Assembly (NCBI RefSeq): GCF_022867865.1
Contig: NZ_JALIEC010000003.1
Span: forward strand, 434,001 to 498,000
DNA length: 64,000 nt
Origin: Phaeobacter sp. J2-8
GTDB lineage: Bacteria; Pseudomonadota; Alphaproteobacteria; Rhodobacterales; Rhodobacteraceae
Direction of reading: 5' to 3'
This document shows, one piece after another, positions 46,344 to 54,814 of this stretch; positions within the stretch are counted from its first letter, which is position 1, and each line of letters starts with the position of its first letter. Under the pieces are notes generated by a model. That model was given only the letters and a program-made list of their open reading frames with translations. It did no database searches and was not told the origin of the DNA. A program made the translations under genes and the position numbers.

Positions 46344-46536
46344 ATTTGGGCAAGACACGGCGACCGCACAGAGGAGAGCGGGCAGCCGCGGCGTGAATGA
46401 TGCGCTCTGGGGGGCGGGTTTTTGATCGGACCATGGTCTTGGCCAAGAATCCGAACAGCTGAATTGTTTTGCTGTGAATCCCGCATTGCGACAGAGTTGC
46501 GCCAAAAAGAACGCGATTGATCAACGGGAGGAAACT

Positions 46537-47577
46537 ATGATCAACAAGCAAAAACTGACCAAACTTGCCAGCGGAACTGCGCTGGCGATTGTGCTGGCTT
46601 CGGGGGCGGCAGTGGCCCAGGAGGTGACACTGCGGATGCATTCATTCCTGCCGGAGCAGGCCAATGTGCCCCAGAACCTTCTGATCCCCTGGGCCGAAAA
46701 GGTTGAGGCAGAGTTGGACGGGCGGATCGGCATTCAATTGTTCCACGGCATGGCCTTGGGGGGCACGCCGCCGCAGCTGATGGATCAGATGATGGATGGT
46801 GTTGCGGATATCGTCTGGACGCTGCCGGGCTATACGCCGGGCCGCTTCCCCCGCACCGAAGTGTTCGAATTGCCCTTCACCATGACCACCGCAGAAGCGG
46901 CCAGCCGGGCCTATTGGAAGCTGGCGGAAGAAACGATGATGGATGCCGATTTCAAGGATATCCATCCCATCGCGCTGCATGTGCATGGCCCCGGCGTGAT
47001 CCATTCCAAAGACCCGGTTGAGGCTCTGGAAGACCTGAATGGCGTCAAATTGCGTGCACCGACGCGTGTCACAAACATGATGTTTGGCGCGCTGGGCGCA
47101 ACGCCCATCGGGATGCCGGTTCCCGCCGTTCCCGAGGCCCTGTCCAAGGGCGTGATCGACGCAACCGTGATCCCGTGGGAGGTGACAGGCGCGTTGAAAG
47201 TGCCGGAGCTGGTGACCAACCACACCGAATTTGGCGGCGATACCGCGCTTTACACCGCCACCTTTGTCTTTGGCATGAACAAGGCCAAATACGACGCGCT
47301 GCCGGATGATCTGAAAGCGGTGATCGACGCGAATTCCGGGCTGGAAACCTCTGCCTGGTTCGGGCGTCAAATGCAGGAAGATGACGCCCCGGAGCGCGAG
47401 ACCGCTCTGGATCTTGGCAATAATGTCATCACCCTGACAGATGCCCAGACAGACAGCTGGAAGGCCGCAGCCCAAGGCACGATTGATGCCTGGATCGCGG
47501 AAATGGACGAAAAAGGCCTGGATGGCACGGCTGTGCGCGCCCGCGCGCTGGAGCTGATCGCCGAAGGCGCAATGTAA
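46537..47577 (+). CDS. dctP: TRAP transporter substrate-binding protein (DctP)
   Basis: 346 residues. Signal peptide with AIVLASGAAVAQ cleavage region, then the DctP fold: EVTLRMHSFLPEQANVPQNLLIPWAEKVEAELDGRIGIQLFHGMALGGTPPQLMDQMMDGVADIVWTLPGYTPGRFP. The APTRVTN segment keeps the conserved Arg that salt-bridges a substrate carboxylate. Periplasmic receptor; with the downstream catabolic operon the likely ligand is an aromatic carboxylate such as p-coumarate or ferulate (inference). The promoter region carries two copies of the MarR-type operator. Confidence 0.92.
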   Translation: MINKQKLTKLASGTALAIVLASGAAVAQEVTLRMHSFLPEQANVPQNLLIPWAEKVEAELDGRIGIQLFHGMALGGTPPQLMDQMMDGVADIVWTLPGYTPGRFPRTEVFELPFTMTTAEAASRAYWKLAEETMMDADFKDIHPIALHVHGPGVIHSKDPVEALEDLNGVKLRAPTRVTNMMFGALGATPIGMPVPAVPEALSKGVIDATVIPWEVTGALKVPELVTNHTEFGGDTALYTATFVFGMNKAKYDALPDDLKAVIDANSGLETSAWFGRQMQEDDAPERETALDLGNNVITLTDAQTDSWKAAAQGTIDAWIAEMDEKGLDGTAVRARALELIAEGAM

Positions 47578-47655
47578 CGCGCATTTTCCCGGCGGCCCTG
47601 CGTCGCCGGGATTTTCGCGACGACATTCCCCTCTGGTCACATACTGGAAATTGAC

Positions 47656-48231
47656 ATGCTGAAGAACATGGACCAACTCGCCCGGTTGATGGCGATTATT
47701 GGTGGGCTGGTGATGACGTTTCTTGTGCTCTTGACCTGCGTTAGCGTGCTGGGTCGGGGCCTGAATACGCTTGGCCATTCCGGGGCCATTGGCGAGGCGC
47801 TTGGCCAGGCGCTGATCAATGCCGGGGTCGGCCCGGTGGCGGGCGATTTCGAAGTGGTCGAAGCCGGGATTGCATTCGCGATCTTTTCTTTCCTGCCGTA
47901 CTGCCAGCTGCACAGTGGCCATGCCACCGTGGACATCTTTACCCAAGGATTGCCGGCAAAAACCAATCAATGGCTGATCGCTTTCTGGGAGGTGATCCTG
48001 ACGCTGGCGATCTTGTTGATCACCGTGCGGCTGTTTGCCGGGACGGTCAGCAAATACCAAAACGGCGAAATCACCTTTTTGCTGCAATTTCCGGCCTGGT
48101 GGGCCTATGCGGCCAGTTTCATTGCGGCCTGTGTTGCGTCGATCATCGCGCTTTATTGCGCTTTTGGCCGTGTCGCCGGTGCCGTGACGGGCCGTCGCTA
48201 TATGCCCGATACCGAAGGAGCGATCCATTGA
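47656..48231 (+). CDS. dctQ: TRAP transporter small permease (DctQ)
   Basis: 191 residues, four membrane helices (LMAIIGGLVMTFLVLLTCVSVLGRG, AFAIFSFLPYCQLHSGHATVDIF, FWEVILTLAILLITVRLFAGTV, WAYAASFIAACVASIIALYCAFG). A periplasmic loop between helices 1 and 2 is longer than usual (about 35 residues, GHSGAIGEALGQALINAGVGPVAGD). Stop overlaps the dctM start (TTGA). Confidence 0.9.
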   Translation: MLKNMDQLARLMAIIGGLVMTFLVLLTCVSVLGRGLNTLGHSGAIGEALGQALINAGVGPVAGDFEVVEAGIAFAIFSFLPYCQLHSGHATVDIFTQGLPAKTNQWLIAFWEVILTLAILLITVRLFAGTVSKYQNGEITFLLQFPAWWAYAASFIAACVASIIALYCAFGRVAGAVTGRRYMPDTEGAIH

Positions 48232-49727
48232 GCTTGCTAGAACTGGGCTATGTGTCCTTTCCCGTCCTGTTGGTGATGATCTTTTTGCGGGCGCCGATCG
48301 GGCTGGCGATGTTGCTCTGTGGGATTGGCGGGCTGTGGCTGGCCACGGACGGCACCACCGTGTTCATGGCCAAACTGAAGAGCGAGACCTATTCGACCTT
48401 CTCCAGCTATTCGCTGTCGATCATCCCGCTGTTTCTGTTGATGGGGCAGTTTGCCACCCTGTCGGGCATGTCATCGGCACTGTTCAAGGCGGCAGAAAGC
48501 TTTCTCGGGCACCGCAAGGGTGGTGTGGCGATGGCATCGGTCGGGGCCTGTGCCGGGTTCGGGGCGATTTGCGGCTCGTCCCTGGCAACCGCGGCCACCA
48601 TGTCGCGCGTCGCTTTGCCAGAGCTGAAACGCTATGGATATTCCGGTGGCTTTTCGACCGCGACATTGGCGGCGGGCGGCACATTGGGCATTTTGATTCC
48701 GCCCAGCGTCATTCTGGTGATCTATGCCATTCTGACCGAGCAAAACATCGCGAAACTGTTCCTGGCGGCCTTTGTGCCCGGTATTCTGGCGGCGATCGGC
48801 TATATCATCACCATCTCGATCTATGTCCGGGTCAACCCGGATGCGGCGGGGGTGCGCCCGCCGGTGCCGATGGCCGAACGCATTCGCAATTTCCTTGACG
48901 TCTGGCCGGTGGTGCTGGTGTTCGGTTTGGTTGTGGGCGGCATCTATGGCGGCTGGTTCACCCCGACCGAAGGCGCGGCGGTGGGCGCGGCGGGCACCGG
49001 GATCATCGCATTTGTCGGCGGCAACATGTCTTGGACTGTTTTCAAGGAGGCGATCCTGTCCACCGCATCCTCGACCGCGATGATCTTTTTCATCGTGTTG
49101 GGCGCGGGATTTTACAACGGGTTTCTGGCGCTCAGCCAGGTGCCGCAGGAATTGTCGTCCTGGGTCGTCGGTCAGGGTTTCAGCGCCTGGACGGTGCTGG
49201 CGATGGTCCTGGTGTTCTATCTGGTTTTTGGCTGCCTGATGGACAGCCTGTCGATGATCCTGTTGACCATTCCGATCTTCTTTCCGGTAATTTCGTCGAT
49301 GGATTTCGGATTTGTCGACTTGGCGGTGATGCAGGCCGATGCCGCGCGCGATGTGCTGGCCTCTGGCGTGCCCGAAGGCATGGCCGCGGACATGTTGGAG
49401 GGCATTCGAACCGCGATGGCAACCGGGGTCGAGCTGACGCGCGAACAGATGCAGGCGCTGGGCATTCGCGTGACCGAAGGCATGGCCAACCGCATCGAAG
49501 CCGAACAGGTGGCGATCTGGTTTGGTATCCTTGTGCTGATCGTGGTCGAGGTCGGGTTGATCACCCCACCGGTCGGAATGAACCTGTTTATCATCAATAC
49601 GATGGATCGAAGCACCCCGATGATCGAAACCTACAAGGCGGTGATCTGGTTTGTGACATCGGACCTGATCCGGGTTGTGTTGCTGGTGCTGTTTCCGTCA
49701 ATCACCCTGTTTGTGCTCAGCCTGTGA
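48228..49727 (+). CDS. dctM: TRAP transporter large permease (DctM) with an insertion
   Basis: 499 residues starting at TTG (48228), which overlaps the dctQ stop. About twelve or more membrane helices, with conserved RAPIGLAMLLCGIGGL, GACAGFGAICGSSLATAATMSRVALPELKRYGYSGGFSTATLAAGGTLGILIPPS and GLITPPVGMNLFIINTM. The usual length is about 425-440. Here about 60 extra residues (AVMQADAARDVLASGVPEGMAADMLEGIRTAMATGVELTREQMQALGIRVTEGMANRIEAEQ split across codons 365-430) lie between MDFGF and VAIWFG, predicted soluble and helical. Confidence 0.92.
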   Translation: MSLLELGYVSFPVLLVMIFLRAPIGLAMLLCGIGGLWLATDGTTVFMAKLKSETYSTFSSYSLSIIPLFLLMGQFATLSGMSSALFKAAESFLGHRKGGVAMASVGACAGFGAICGSSLATAATMSRVALPELKRYGYSGGFSTATLAAGGTLGILIPPSVILVIYAILTEQNIAKLFLAAFVPGILAAIGYIITISIYVRVNPDAAGVRPPVPMAERIRNFLDVWPVVLVFGLVVGGIYGGWFTPTEGAAVGAAGTGIIAFVGGNMSWTVFKEAILSTASSTAMIFFIVLGAGFYNGFLALSQVPQELSSWVVGQGFSAWTVLAMVLVFYLVFGCLMDSLSMILLTIPIFFPVISSMDFGFVDLAVMQADAARDVLASGVPEGMAADMLEGIRTAMATGVELTREQMQALGIRVTEGMANRIEAEQVAIWFGILVLIVVEVGLITPPVGMNLFIINTMDRSTPMIETYKAVIWFVTSDLIRVVLLVLFPSITLFVLSL

Positions 49728-49752
49728 TCGCGGCTTGATCCGGCCCGAAATT

Positions 49753-49786
49753 CAACGCCCGGCTTCCTGTATGGGGTCGGGCGTTG
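49753..49786 (+). terminator. Terminator after dctM
   Basis: CAACGCCCG / CGGGCGTTG, 9-bp stem, followed by TGCGTTTTGC. Separates the TRAP operon from the catabolic operon. Confidence 0.7.
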
Positions 49787-49834
49787 TGCGTTTTGCAGGG
49801 CAGGTGGGGGCGATGTGAGGCTTGTGTGAAAAAT

Positions 49835-49851
49835 AGATATGAGATATAACT
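49835..49851 (+). promoter_or_regulatory. MarR-type operator of the catabolic operon
   Basis: AGATAT-GAGAT-ATAACT, 28 bases before the SDR ATG at 49880 and adjacent to a TATATT -10-like hexamer. The reverse complement matches the 46327 site at 15 of 20 positions including both arms. Confidence 0.65.
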
Positions 49852-49879
49852 ATATTCAGGAATCGGGGGGATTCGTCTT

Positions 49880-50643
49880 ATGAAGATCAAAGGACAGGCC
49901 GCCATTGTCACCGGCGGTGGCAGTGGGCTTGGCGCAGCAACCGCGCGCCATCTGGCGGCTTTGGGCGCGCGGGTGGCCATTCTCGATTTTGATGCGGCGC
50001 GCGGTGATGCCGTGGCTGCGGACATCGGTGGCGCGGCGTTCAAGGTTGATGTCAGTGACGCGGCCGCAGTTGATGCCGCGATTGAACAGGCGGCAGATCA
50101 ATTTGGCACGGTGGCCCGCATTGCGGTGAATTGCGCCGGTGTCGGGCTGGCCGCCAAGGTCGTGAACCGCGACGGCGCGCCGACGTTTGATGTGTTTGAC
50201 AAGACGATCAAGGTCAATCTCTACGGCACCTATAACGTGATGAGCCACGCGGCGCGGCGCATGTTGACGCTTGACCCGCTGGACGACGGGGAACGTGGCG
50301 TGGTGATCAACACCGCCTCTGTCGCTTATGAAGATGGCCAGATGGGACAGGCGGCTTATGCGGCCTCCAAGGGGGCGATTGCCGCGATGAGCCTGCCGGC
50401 CGCGCGGGATTTTGCCCGCTCCGGGATCGGGTGATGGCGGTTGCGCCGGGGCTGTTTCATACCCCGATGATGGAAGGTCTGCCCGAAGAGGTGACCGCCA
50501 ATATCACCGCCAATATCCCTTTTCCCGCGCGGCTGGGTCGCCCGGAAGAATATGCGCAGCTTGTCGGTGACATCATCGGCAATCCCTATTTGAACGGATC
50601 GGTGATCCGACTGGATGGCGCGGTGCGCCTGCCGCCCCGCTGA
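49880..50643 (+). CDS. SDR 3-hydroxyacyl-CoA dehydrogenase-like, frameshift
   Basis: 254 residues once repaired. Similar in layout to type II 3-hydroxyacyl-CoA dehydrogenase (HSD17B10): [23 protein letters not shown] (Asp for NAD), [18 protein letters not shown] with the family's insertion, [25 protein letters not shown] (Ser, YxxxK), [18 protein letters not shown]. One C is missing near 50428 (GGGATCGGG for GGGATCCGGG). In the proposed pathway it oxidises 3-hydroxy-3-arylpropionyl-CoA to the beta-keto thioester, a CouN-like step. First gene of the operon. Confidence 0.85.
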
Positions 50644-50658
50644 GGATGATGTAAATTG

Positions 50659-51430
50659 ATGAAATTGCCGCAATATCTGAATATCGAGATCAAGGATGGC
50701 GTCGCCACTTTGACAATGAATTCGCCCCGACAAGCGCAATGCGATGTGCGACGCCCTTCTGGCCGAAATCGACGCGTTTTTTGCACTGCCGCCGGACGAG
50801 GTGAAGGTGGTGGTGCTGACCGGCACCGAAGGGCATTTCTGTTCCGGGTTGGATCTTTCGGAACATGAACAACGCGATGCCGAAGGCACGATGCGCCATT
50901 CGCGTGGCTGGCATCAGGTGATGGACCGCATTCAATATGGCGGCCTGCCGGTGGTGTCGGCGATGTATGGTGCGGTGATCGGCGGAGGATTGGAAATTGC
51001 GGCGGCCACCCATGTGCGGATTGCCGAACCTTCGACAATCTTCCAATTGCCCGAGGGGCGGCGCGGGATTTTTGTCGGTGGTGGGGCCTCGGTTCGGATT
51101 GGCCGCATTCTGGGCGCGGATCGGATGATCGAAATGATGCTGACCGGGCGCAAATACGGCGCAGAAGAGGGTCTCGCGCTGGGGTTGGCACATTACAGCG
51201 TTGGCACCGGCGAAGCATTGGCCAAGGCTCAGGAACTGGCCGCGCGGATCGCAACCAATGCGCCGCTGTCAAACTACATCATGATCCAGGGCCTGAGCCG
51301 GATAGAGGATATGTCGAAACAGGATGGCCTGTTTACCGAGAGTCTCTGTGCTGCCCTGACCCAGACAAGCCCGGATGCGATCGAGGGGCTGAAAGCCTTT
51401 CTCGAAAAGCGCGATCCGAAGTTCCGGTAA
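50659..51430 (+). CDS. Enoyl-CoA hydratase/crotonase (hydroxycinnamoyl-CoA hydratase-like), frameshift
   Basis: 256 residues once repaired. Crotonase fold: VATLTMNSPDKRNAMCDALLAEIDAFF, TEGHFCSGLDLSEHE (oxyanion loop), AVIGGGLEIAAATHVRIAEPSTIFQLPEGRRGIFVGGGASVRIGRILG. One extra C near 50729 (CGCCCCGAC for CGCCCGAC) breaks the N-terminus. Hydrates the side-chain double bond of an aryl-acryloyl-CoA; aldolase-type cleavage as in Fcb/Ech enzymes is the alternative, but the following dehydrogenase and hydrolase favour simple hydration (CouM-like). Confidence 0.85.
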
Positions 51431-51434
51431 CGCC

Positions 51435-51914
51435 ATGGTTGATCCTGTTGAAACACACGGCCCGGCGCAACCGCGCGCAGATGATGTTCTGAACGAGCTG
51501 CTGGGCTATCACATCAAACGCGCGCAAAGCGCCATTCAGGCCGATCTTCATGCCACGTTGAAACCGCTGGATCTGCGGATGCTGACCTTTTCGGCGCTTG
51601 CGGTTGTGGTGTCTTCGCCGGGGTTGCGTCAGGCGCAATTGGCGGATGCACTGGACATTGAACGGCCCAATCTGGTGGTCATTCTGGATGAGTTGGAACG
51701 CCGAGGGCTGATCCTGCGCGATCGGGTGCCCACCGACAAACGTGCCTATGCGCTAAAGGCGACTTTGCAGGGTGTGGCGCTTTATGATGATGCGCGGGCC
51801 AGGGTGCAGGCGCATGAGGCGCGCCTGTTCGCCGGTATTTCGCAAGAAGATCGCAACCGTATACAGACGCTGATGGGGGCGATCTGGCGTGCAGGTACGG
51901 GGGAGGCCCCATGA
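51435..51914 (+). CDS. MarR-family regulator, candidate hydroxycinnamoyl-CoA-responsive repressor
   Basis: 159 residues. Winged helix with dimerisation helices: LGYHIKRAQSAIQADLHATLKPLDLRMLTFSALAVVVSSPGLRQAQLADALDIERPNLVVILDELERRGLILRDRVPTDKRAYALKAT. The DKRAYAL wing is typical of MarR. Embedded in the operon between the crotonase and CoA ligase genes, like CouR/FerR-type repressors that release DNA on binding hydroxycinnamoyl-CoA. The AGWTAT-N5-ATAWCT palindromes at 46173, 46327 and 49835 are the natural candidates for its sites. Overlaps the ligase gene by ATGA. Confidence 0.85.
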   Translation: MVDPVETHGPAQPRADDVLNELLGYHIKRAQSAIQADLHATLKPLDLRMLTFSALAVVVSSPGLRQAQLADALDIERPNLVVILDELERRGLILRDRVPTDKRAYALKATLQGVALYDDARARVQAHEARLFAGISQEDRNRIQTLMGAIWRAGTGEAP

Positions 51915-53728
51915 AACGCACGACGAATTTCAGACCACATGAGGTCACGCATCAAGTGCGTGACGACGGTTCGATCCTCTATCGCTCGGCCTATGACCTT
52001 GGCCCGGTGGTGGCACGCACCGGCGATTGGCTGCACCAATGGGCGGATGCCACGCCGGATGCGATTTTCATTGCGGAACGTTCCGGGCCGGGATGGCGGG
52101 AAGAAAGTTACGCCAGCACGCTGGAAAAGGTGCGCGGCATCGCCAGCGCATTGCTGGCGCGGGGCATGGACCAGACGACGCCGATCCTGATCATGTCGGG
52201 CAATGGTGTCGATCACGGGCTTTTGGCGCTGGGCGCGCAATATGCCGGTGTGCCGATTGTGCCTGTCGCCGAGCAATATTCGTTGATTGCGGGCGCACAT
52301 GGCCGGTTGCGCCACGCGGTCGAACTGGTGCGGCCCAAAATGGCCTATGTGGTCAATGCCGCGCAATATGGCGCGGCGCTGGACATGGCGTGTTTTGAGG
52401 GCATCGAAGTGGTGGCCAGCCAGGTGGCGGATCGCCCCGGCGTGACCGATTTTGACAGCCTGCTCCGGGGCGACGCCGGCGTTGATCTGGAGGCCGCATA
52501 TGCCCAGGTCGGCCCCGATACGGTGGCCAAGATCCTGATGACATCGGGGTCGACCTCGGCCCCCAAGGGGGTGATGACCACCCATCGGATGATGTGCACC
52601 AATCAGACAATGCTGGCCGACAGCATGCCGTTCCTGAAGGACCGCAGACCGGTGGTGGTCGATTGGCTGCCCTGGAACCATGTCTTTGGCGGGTCGCACA
52701 ATTTCAATATGATGCTGGCCAATGGCGGGGCGTATTATGTCGATGATGGCAAGCCGGTAAAAGGCCAGTTTGATCGCACGCTGGAAAACCTGAACCTCCA
52801 GACCGGCACGCTCAGCTTCAACGTGCCGGTGGGATATGCCATGCTGGTCAAGGCGTTGGAGGATGATGCCGACCTGCGCCGCCGCTTCTTTGCCGATCTC
52901 GATCTGATGTTCTATGCCGGCGCTTCGCTGCCCCAGGATGTGTGGCAGGGATTGGAAACCATGGCGTATGAGGTCAAAGGCGAAGTGCCGTTGATGACCT
53001 CGTCCTGGGGGCTGACGGAAACGGCGCCCTCTGCGATGATGCAACAGGAACCGACCGACCGCTCCGGCGTGGTGGGGGTGCCCCTGACCGGGGTGACCGT
53101 CAAACTGATCCCGGATGACGACATGCGCTGTGAGGTGCGGGTCAAGGGCGCGAATGTCATGACATCCTATTTCGAAGCGCCAGAGAAAACCCGAGACGCG
53201 TTTGACGACGAAGGGTTCTTTATCACCGGGGATGCGATGAAATTTGTCGATCCCGGAGATTTCAGCCGGGGCATGCGGTTTGACGGGCGGATATCAGAAG
53301 ACTTCAAGCTGCTGACGGGAACCTGGGTGCGCGCCGCGCAACTGCGGCTCGACATGTTGAGCGGTCTGTTGCCCCTGGCTGCGGATCTGGTGGTGACCGG
53401 GGCGGATCGAAACGAAATCGGCGTCATGATTTTCCCCGCGCTGGCCGAGCTTGAACGCGCCGGATATGGGCTGAGCGACAAGGATGGCGCATTGAATGAT
53501 GCCGCGCTTTTGGCCGAGGTTCACAAACGCCTGACCGAACGGGCCGCGCAGCAGTCCGGTTCATCGACACGGGTGGCGCGGGCGATTTTGGTCGCTGAAC
53601 CGGCCTCGATGCCCGCAGGCGAAATGACCGCCAAAGGCAACTTGAATTTCCGCAAGATACTGGAACGGCGCAAGGATCTGCTGGACCGGCTTTATGCCGA
53701 TGATGATCCGGCGGTTGTCACACTTTGA
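51911..53728 (+). CDS. fcs: Feruloyl-CoA synthase-like AMP-forming ligase
   Basis: 605 residues. Activates hydroxycinnamates to CoA thioesters with ATP. ANL-family motifs: [25 protein letters not shown] (P-loop), [16 protein letters not shown] (the W-P-W-N-H motif typical of feruloyl-CoA synthases), [23 protein letters not shown] and [21 protein letters not shown] (hinge). The C-terminal lysine is expected near [12 protein letters not shown]. The EDFKL-TGTWV hinge is specific to the Fcs group as I know it. Intact. Confidence 0.9.
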   Translation: MKRTTNFRPHEVTHQVRDDGSILYRSAYDLGPVVARTGDWLHQWADATPDAIFIAERSGPGWREESYASTLEKVRGIASALLARGMDQTTPILIMSGNGVDHGLLALGAQYAGVPIVPVAEQYSLIAGAHGRLRHAVELVRPKMAYVVNAAQYGAALDMACFEGIEVVASQVADRPGVTDFDSLLRGDAGVDLEAAYAQVGPDTVAKILMTSGSTSAPKGVMTTHRMMCTNQTMLADSMPFLKDRRPVVVDWLPWNHVFGGSHNFNMMLANGGAYYVDDGKPVKGQFDRTLENLNLQTGTLSFNVPVGYAMLVKALEDDADLRRRFFADLDLMFYAGASLPQDVWQGLETMAYEVKGEVPLMTSSWGLTETAPSAMMQQEPTDRSGVVGVPLTGVTVKLIPDDDMRCEVRVKGANVMTSYFEAPEKTRDAFDDEGFFITGDAMKFVDPGDFSRGMRFDGRISEDFKLLTGTWVRAAQLRLDMLSGLLPLAADLVVTGADRNEIGVMIFPALAELERAGYGLSDKDGALNDAALLAEVHKRLTERAAQQSGSSTRVARAILVAEPASMPAGEMTAKGNLNFRKILERRKDLLDRLYADDDPAVVTL

Positions 53729-53732
53729 AACC

Positions 53733-53758
53733 GGCCCGCTTATCCGGCCCGCTTATCC
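53733..53758 (+). repeat. 13-bp tandem duplication
   Basis: GGCCCGCTTATCC twice in tandem, with a third partial GGCCC, in the short gap after fcs. Confidence 0.75.
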
Positions 53759-53810
53759 GGCCCTGACGGCCCGTCTGCGCGCAGGGCACCCCACCGACAA
53801 GGAGACCGAA

Positions 53811-54683
53811 ATGATTGATATTTCCAAGGTCCGTGCAATCGACATCCATACCCATGCCGAGGAACCCTGTGGCTGTCACAGCGATGATGGCTATGACGAT
53901 CTGCAATCCACGATGGCGAAATATTTTCGCGCGCCTTGGGAACATCCGCCGACGATCCCGGAAACCGCCGCACATTTTCGCGCCCAGAACATTGCGGCGG
54001 TGATCTTTCCCGTCGATGCCGAACGCGAGACCGGCTATCGCCGGTACAGCAACGATGAAGTGGCCGAATTGGTTGCGCAGAATTCGGATGTGTTGATCCA
54101 ATTCGCCAGTGTCGACCCCTGGAAGGGCAAGATGGGCGTGCGCGAGGCCCGCCGCCTTATCCGCGATTATGGTGTCAAAGGGTTCAAGTTCCATCCCACC
54201 ATGCAGGGGTTTTTCGCCAATGACCGCATGGCCTATCCCTTGTACGAGGTGCTTCAGGAAGAGGGCGTTGTTGCCCTGTTTCACACCGGTCAAACCGGGG
54301 TCGGATCGGGCATGCGGGGCGGCAATGGCATGCGGCTGAAATATTCTAATCCGATGTATATGGACGATGTGGCGGTTGATTTCCCGGATCTGAAAATCGT
54401 CCTCGCGCATCCATCCTTTCCCTGGCAGGAAGAGGCGCTGGCCGTCGCGCAACACAAACCCAATGTCTATATCGACCTGTCCGGTTGGTCGCCGCGCTAT
54501 TTCCCGGATATCCTGGTGCGGTATTGCAATACGATCCTGCGCAAGAAGGTGCTGTTCGGGTCGGATTGGCCGATGATCACCCCGGAACGCTGGCTGTCTG
54601 ATTTCGAAGGTATCGCGATCAAGGACGCGTTGCGGGAAGACATCACCAAGAACAATGCCGCGCGCTTGCTTGGGTTGATGTAG
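53811..54683 (+). CDS. Amidohydrolase-family enzyme, candidate beta-ketoacyl-CoA hydrolase
   Basis: 290 residues. Amidohydrolase-2 TIM barrel: metal ligands HTH at 13/15 (AIDIHTHAEEPCGCH), FKFHPTMQGFF, ALFHTGQTG, LAHPSFPWQEEAL and FGSDWPMI (Asp). Relatives decarboxylate or hydrolyse aromatic intermediates. In the Rhodococcus p-hydroxycinnamate pathway a metal-dependent amidohydrolase (CouO) cleaves the aryl beta-ketoacyl-CoA. This gene's place after SDR, crotonase, MarR and CoA ligase genes fits that role by inference. Start at 53811 with AAGGAGACC upstream. Confidence 0.85.
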   Translation: MIDISKVRAIDIHTHAEEPCGCHSDDGYDDLQSTMAKYFRAPWEHPPTIPETAAHFRAQNIAAVIFPVDAERETGYRRYSNDEVAELVAQNSDVLIQFASVDPWKGKMGVREARRLIRDYGVKGFKFHPTMQGFFANDRMAYPLYEVLQEEGVVALFHTGQTGVGSGMRGGNGMRLKYSNPMYMDDVAVDFPDLKIVLAHPSFPWQEEALAVAQHKPNVYIDLSGWSPRYFPDILVRYCNTILRKKVLFGSDWPMITPERWLSDFEGIAIKDALREDITKNNAARLLGLM

Positions 54684-54739
54684 GGGCATTCGTTCCGGGG
54701 GGCTGCGAATTTGCCGCTGATTTCCCCGGACGGATTTGC

Positions 54740-54765
54740 CCAGACGAATTTACCAGACGAATTTG
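54740..54765 (+). repeat. 13-bp tandem duplication
   Basis: CCAGACGAATTTA followed by CCAGACGAATTTG, with looser copies (CGGATTTGCC, GAATTTGCC) on the left from 54707. Lies between the amidohydrolase and acyl-CoA dehydrogenase genes. Confidence 0.7.
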
Positions 54766-54814
54766 CCAGCCTGCGGCGGGCCGTGGGGCTGGCCGGAATA
54801 TGTAGATCAAAGCG

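Noticed and set aside
46642-48228. A 528-codon open frame on the minus strand across dctP and dctQ
   Set aside because: It crosses two genes with signal-peptide and membrane features on the plus strand; translation is His/Arg/Gly-rich and typical of an antisense shadow.
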